From the NCBI GenBank assembly GCA_038200385.1, contig JBBPYA010000163.1:1-5638 (forward strand): a stretch of 5,638 nt of DNA, in the 5' to 3' direction. Source of the stretch: JBBPYA01 sp038200385. Its GTDB lineage: Bacteria > Actinomycetota > Actinomycetes > Mycobacteriales > Geodermatophilaceae. The position numbers and the translations under genes are program-made. A model generated the notes under the pieces. It was not told the DNA's origin. It did not search any database and saw only the letters and a list, made by a program, of their open reading frames with translations. Of this stretch, positions 4,542 to 5,638 are shown one piece after another (position 1 is the stretch's first letter; each line of letters opens with the position of its first letter).

Positions 4542-5597
4542 ATGCGGGCGGTGCCGGTCACCCTGGCCTTGGTGGCTTTGTTGGGTGGGTGCGCCGCCCC
4601 TAACGGCGCGGCGGCGGCGGGGCCCGGCCGCGTTAATGCCACGGCCTGCCCCGTCAGCATGCTGGGGGTGGTAGCCGCACCGGTCGGTGAGCCGGACAGC
4701 GAGGCGTCTGATGTGTTCTTGGTCGATGCGCAGTTGGGGTTGACGCCGCTGACCTCGACTGGGCGTGCCTTCAGTCCCGTGCTGGACAGGTCCGCGACGC
4801 GTATCGCGTACTTGGGCAACGATGGCTCGATCGTGGCTCGTTCGGCCAGCCCGCCGTACCAGTTGTGGGTTGGCGAGGTGGCCGGTGTGCGGTTGACCAG
4901 CCACATTTTGGCGCAGAGCGAGTCGTTCACCTCGGTGGCGATGGCCCCGGACGCCAGTGCGGTCGCCGTGGTGGGCACCTCGGCGCTCGTGGGTCCGGAC
5001 GCGCCGCGACCGGAGATCCCACTCAAAAACGAAGGCTCCTTGCCGGACCGACAGGACTCGCTGTAACTGGTCGATCTGGCCACCGGCCAACCGCGGGTGC
5101 TGGTGCAGGGCACTCCCGACGCCTGGGTCGGCGAGGTGTCCTGGACCGACGACGGGTCGACCCTGGTCTACACGGTGATCACCCGGACAGGTGAGCGGTT
5201 CGCCACGACCGTGTGGCGACGTTCGGCCACCGATCCGGAGGCCGAGCCGACCCGGCTCTACATCTACCCGGACGATTCCGGGGTGTCGGTGCTGGAGCCG
5301 GCCGCGGACGGTTCCGCGGTGACGGCTCGGGCTCTGGCTGCGGACGGCCTGAACACGACACGGATCCCCCTGGACAGCGGGCCGGCGGCACCCGTGGTGG
5401 GGGCCGATCCGCTGTTCACGTTCTCGGCCATCTCCGGCGGCTCGCTGCTGGGCGTGCGGGATCAGTCGCCGGTCGACGGCAAGGTCGAGGTTCAGGCGGT
5501 TCTTCCGGATGGATCGTCCCGGACGCTGGGGACACTCGACGTGTCTCGGGTGTCGGACAGCGAGTTTCTGCCCTGCCTGCGGTGGGGGCCGCGATGA
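4542..5597 (+). pseudogene. TolB-like beta-propeller lipoprotein interrupted by one in-frame TAA
   Basis: The frame encodes 351 codon positions, open from ATG 4542 to TGA 5595-5597 except for TAA at 5064-5066 (codon 175). The N terminus MRAVPVTLALVALLGGC is a lipoprotein signal peptide with lipobox LGGC (C17). Propeller-blade-like segments follow on both sides of the stop. Before it are DVFLVDAQLG with SPVLDRSATRIAYLG, and QLWVGEVAGV with SVAMAPDASAVAVVG. Directly across it is L-(stop)-LVDLATGQPRVLV, with SWTDDGSTLVYTVI and then RLYIYPDDSGVSVLEP. This is the TolB/WD40-like repeat pattern (W/V-S-P-D-G-S-x-L-A-Y). A single C-to-A change from TAC would restore SLYLVDLATG, a perfect blade strand. 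No well-placed restart with a ribosome site follows the stop. The gene is therefore a recent nonsense pseudogene, a readthrough gene, or a sequencing error. Leucine codon use also changes at the stop. Its 3' end overlaps the next gene by 4 bases. The start 4542 is preferred over ATG 4470 because of the signal peptide and promoter. Confidence 0.8.
5064..5066 (+). other. Premature TAA stop codon
   Basis: CTG-TAA-CTG lies in the same frame as the sequence on both sides. The other complete genes here end in TGA or TAG, so this is the only TAA terminator seen. Single-base reversions giving sense codons include TAC (Tyr), CAA (Gln), GAA (Glu) and TCA (Ser); Tyr best fits the strand L-Y-L-V-D-L. Confidence 0.85.
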
Positions 5598-5638
5598 GGC
5601 GTGCGCGCTCCCTGCGCGGGTGGGCCAGCGGTCGAGCA
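5594..5638 (+). CDS. Start of the next gene in the operon (runs off right edge)
   Basis: The ATG at 5594 overlaps the preceding TGA as ATGA. The first 15 codons read MRRARSLRGWASGRA, basic and too short to identify. A G-rich stretch GGTGGGGG (5581-5588) sits 5 nt upstream and could serve as a ribosome site, but the overlap suggests translational coupling to the propeller gene. In several actinobacteria a ComF-type phosphoribosyltransferase gene follows a beta-propeller lipoprotein gene; that is only a contextual guess here. The basic N terminus would also suit a membrane or secreted protein. Confidence 0.5.
   Translation, partial: MRRARSLRGWASGRA

Noticed and set aside
3770..4603. Plus-strand open frame of 277 codons opposite the minus-strand lipoprotein
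   Set aside because: It has low-complexity Gly/Arg/Val content and no motif, and it covers both a lipoprotein with a clean signal peptide and the divergent promoter region.
5097..5597. Independent gene starting at the GTG of 5097
   Set aside because: It is in the same frame as the upstream half, has no ribosome site, and starts in the middle of a propeller blade. It is better read as the 3' part of the interrupted gene.

Overview
This is a GC-rich window with the gene content and base usage of an actinobacterium. The tRNA CCA-adding enzyme is of the actinobacterial HD-domain type and sits head-to-head with a NUDIX hydrolase, as in mycobacteria (mutT4/pcnA). The order might suggest a Micromonosporales- or Frankiales-like lineage, but I cannot fix the genus. 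I see no mobile element, CRISPR array, tRNA or rRNA.

Layout. Positions 1-92 (minus) hold the first 30 codons of a NUDIX hydrolase, cut by the window edge. Divergent from it is the tRNA nucleotidyltransferase cca/pcnA (248-1669, plus), preceded by a possible 38-codon leaderless upstream reading frame (135-251) whose stop overlaps the cca start as ATGA. A major facilitator transporter (1679-2989, minus) converges on cca with a 9-bp gap. It diverges from a YqgE/AlgH-family protein (3046-3600, plus) across only 56 bp. Between yqgE and a convergent secreted lipoprotein (3683-4441, minus) lies a strongly C-rich tract plus a small hairpin, probably a termination zone. A second lipoprotein, a TolB-like beta-propeller (4542-5597, plus), diverges from the first. 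Its frame is open to 5597 except for one in-frame TAA at 5064-5066. The next gene starts at 5594 by a 4-base overlap and runs off the window.

How it works together. cca performs tRNA 3'-end maturation and repair, and the NUDIX enzyme is probably housekeeping sanitation of nucleotides. The transporter and the two lipoproteins belong to the cell envelope. No single pathway unites them, and the frequent strand switches mean that most genes are separate transcription units. All six gene or uORF starts examined carry a -10-like hexamer 6-8 nt upstream (five of them TANNNT), so leaderless mRNAs are the likely rule here.

The observations most worth a second look are: the single nonsense codon in the propeller lipoprotein, with a sharp leucine-codon break at the same place (11 of 18 Leu are TTG before it, 0 of 17 after); the leaderless promoter pattern; and the uORF coupled to cca. 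I did not find evidence of a wholly new biological system.
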